Of a stretch of DNA of 5,181 nt, positions 5,111-5,181 are shown in pieces. The stretch comes from Bacteroides sp. (GTDB taxonomy: Bacteria > Bacteroidota > Bacteroidia > Bacteroidales > Bacteroidaceae). How positions within the stretch are numbered: the first letter of the stretch is position 1; each line of letters opens with the position of its first letter. Location: contig JASLDF010000160.1 of the NCBI GenBank assembly GCA_030151635.1, forward strand, positions 1-5,181. The letters run 5' to 3'. The position numbers were made by a program, and so were the translations under genes. Below the pieces are notes generated by a model, which was not told the DNA's origin, did not search any database, and saw only the letters and a program-made list of their open reading frames with translations.

Positions 5111-5181
5111 CAATAATAATAAAAGGTTCGAAGTAAAATAAACGGACATATAGCGTAGATTAAAGTGTAAAATGTTTTCTT

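Noticed and set aside
5062..5181. 3' end of a minus-strand protein gene
   Set aside because: Two minus-strand frames stay open from the right edge (to stops at 5062-5064 and 5066-5068), but both are short, A/T-rich and unrecognisable. Both also run through the likely minus-strand terminator, so neither is a credible coding end.

Overview
This window looks like a low-GC chromosomal segment from a member of the Bacteroidota, probably class Bacteroidia. The evidence is an M56 (BlaR1-type) peptidase fused to TonB C-terminal domains, which is an architecture typical of that phylum. Start codons mostly lack a usable Shine-Dalgarno sequence, and candidate promoters carry the Bacteroidota -7 box TAnnTTTG. 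No species can be named from the sequence alone.

Layout. Positions 1-1392 (+) hold the 3' part of the BlaR1/M56-TonB gene. It runs off the left edge and ends in three TonB_C-like modules plus a short tail resembling the start of a SusC-type plug. A 227-bp convergent gap with inverted repeats follows. Positions 1620-2396 (-) encode a membrane-anchored, single-HKD phospholipase D-like protein whose two transmembrane helices sit inside the PLD fold. A 441-bp divergent intergenic region (2397-2837) carries a candidate promoter for each flanking gene and a strong bulged hairpin with a minus-strand T tract. Positions 2838-4004 (+) encode nicotinate phosphoribosyltransferase (pncB), followed by a strong intrinsic terminator.

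The most unusual feature is at 4062-5036: five head-to-tail non-coding units of about 196 bp. The array begins inside the pncB terminator hairpin. The units follow an A-B-A'-B'-C pattern, which suggests duplication of a two-unit block. Each unit holds several inverted repeats, including a nearly invariant palindrome centred on TTTCGAAA. A terminator-like hairpin on the minus strand (5070-5110) lies just beyond the array, so the array sits between terminators facing it from both sides.

The three genes have no evident shared pathway: envelope signalling, a phosphodiesterase-fold membrane protein, and NAD salvage. They lie on alternating strands and look like separate transcription units. I see no tRNA, rRNA, CRISPR array, transposase or prophage gene. 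The array is the best candidate for something undescribed, but its function cannot be told from sequence alone.
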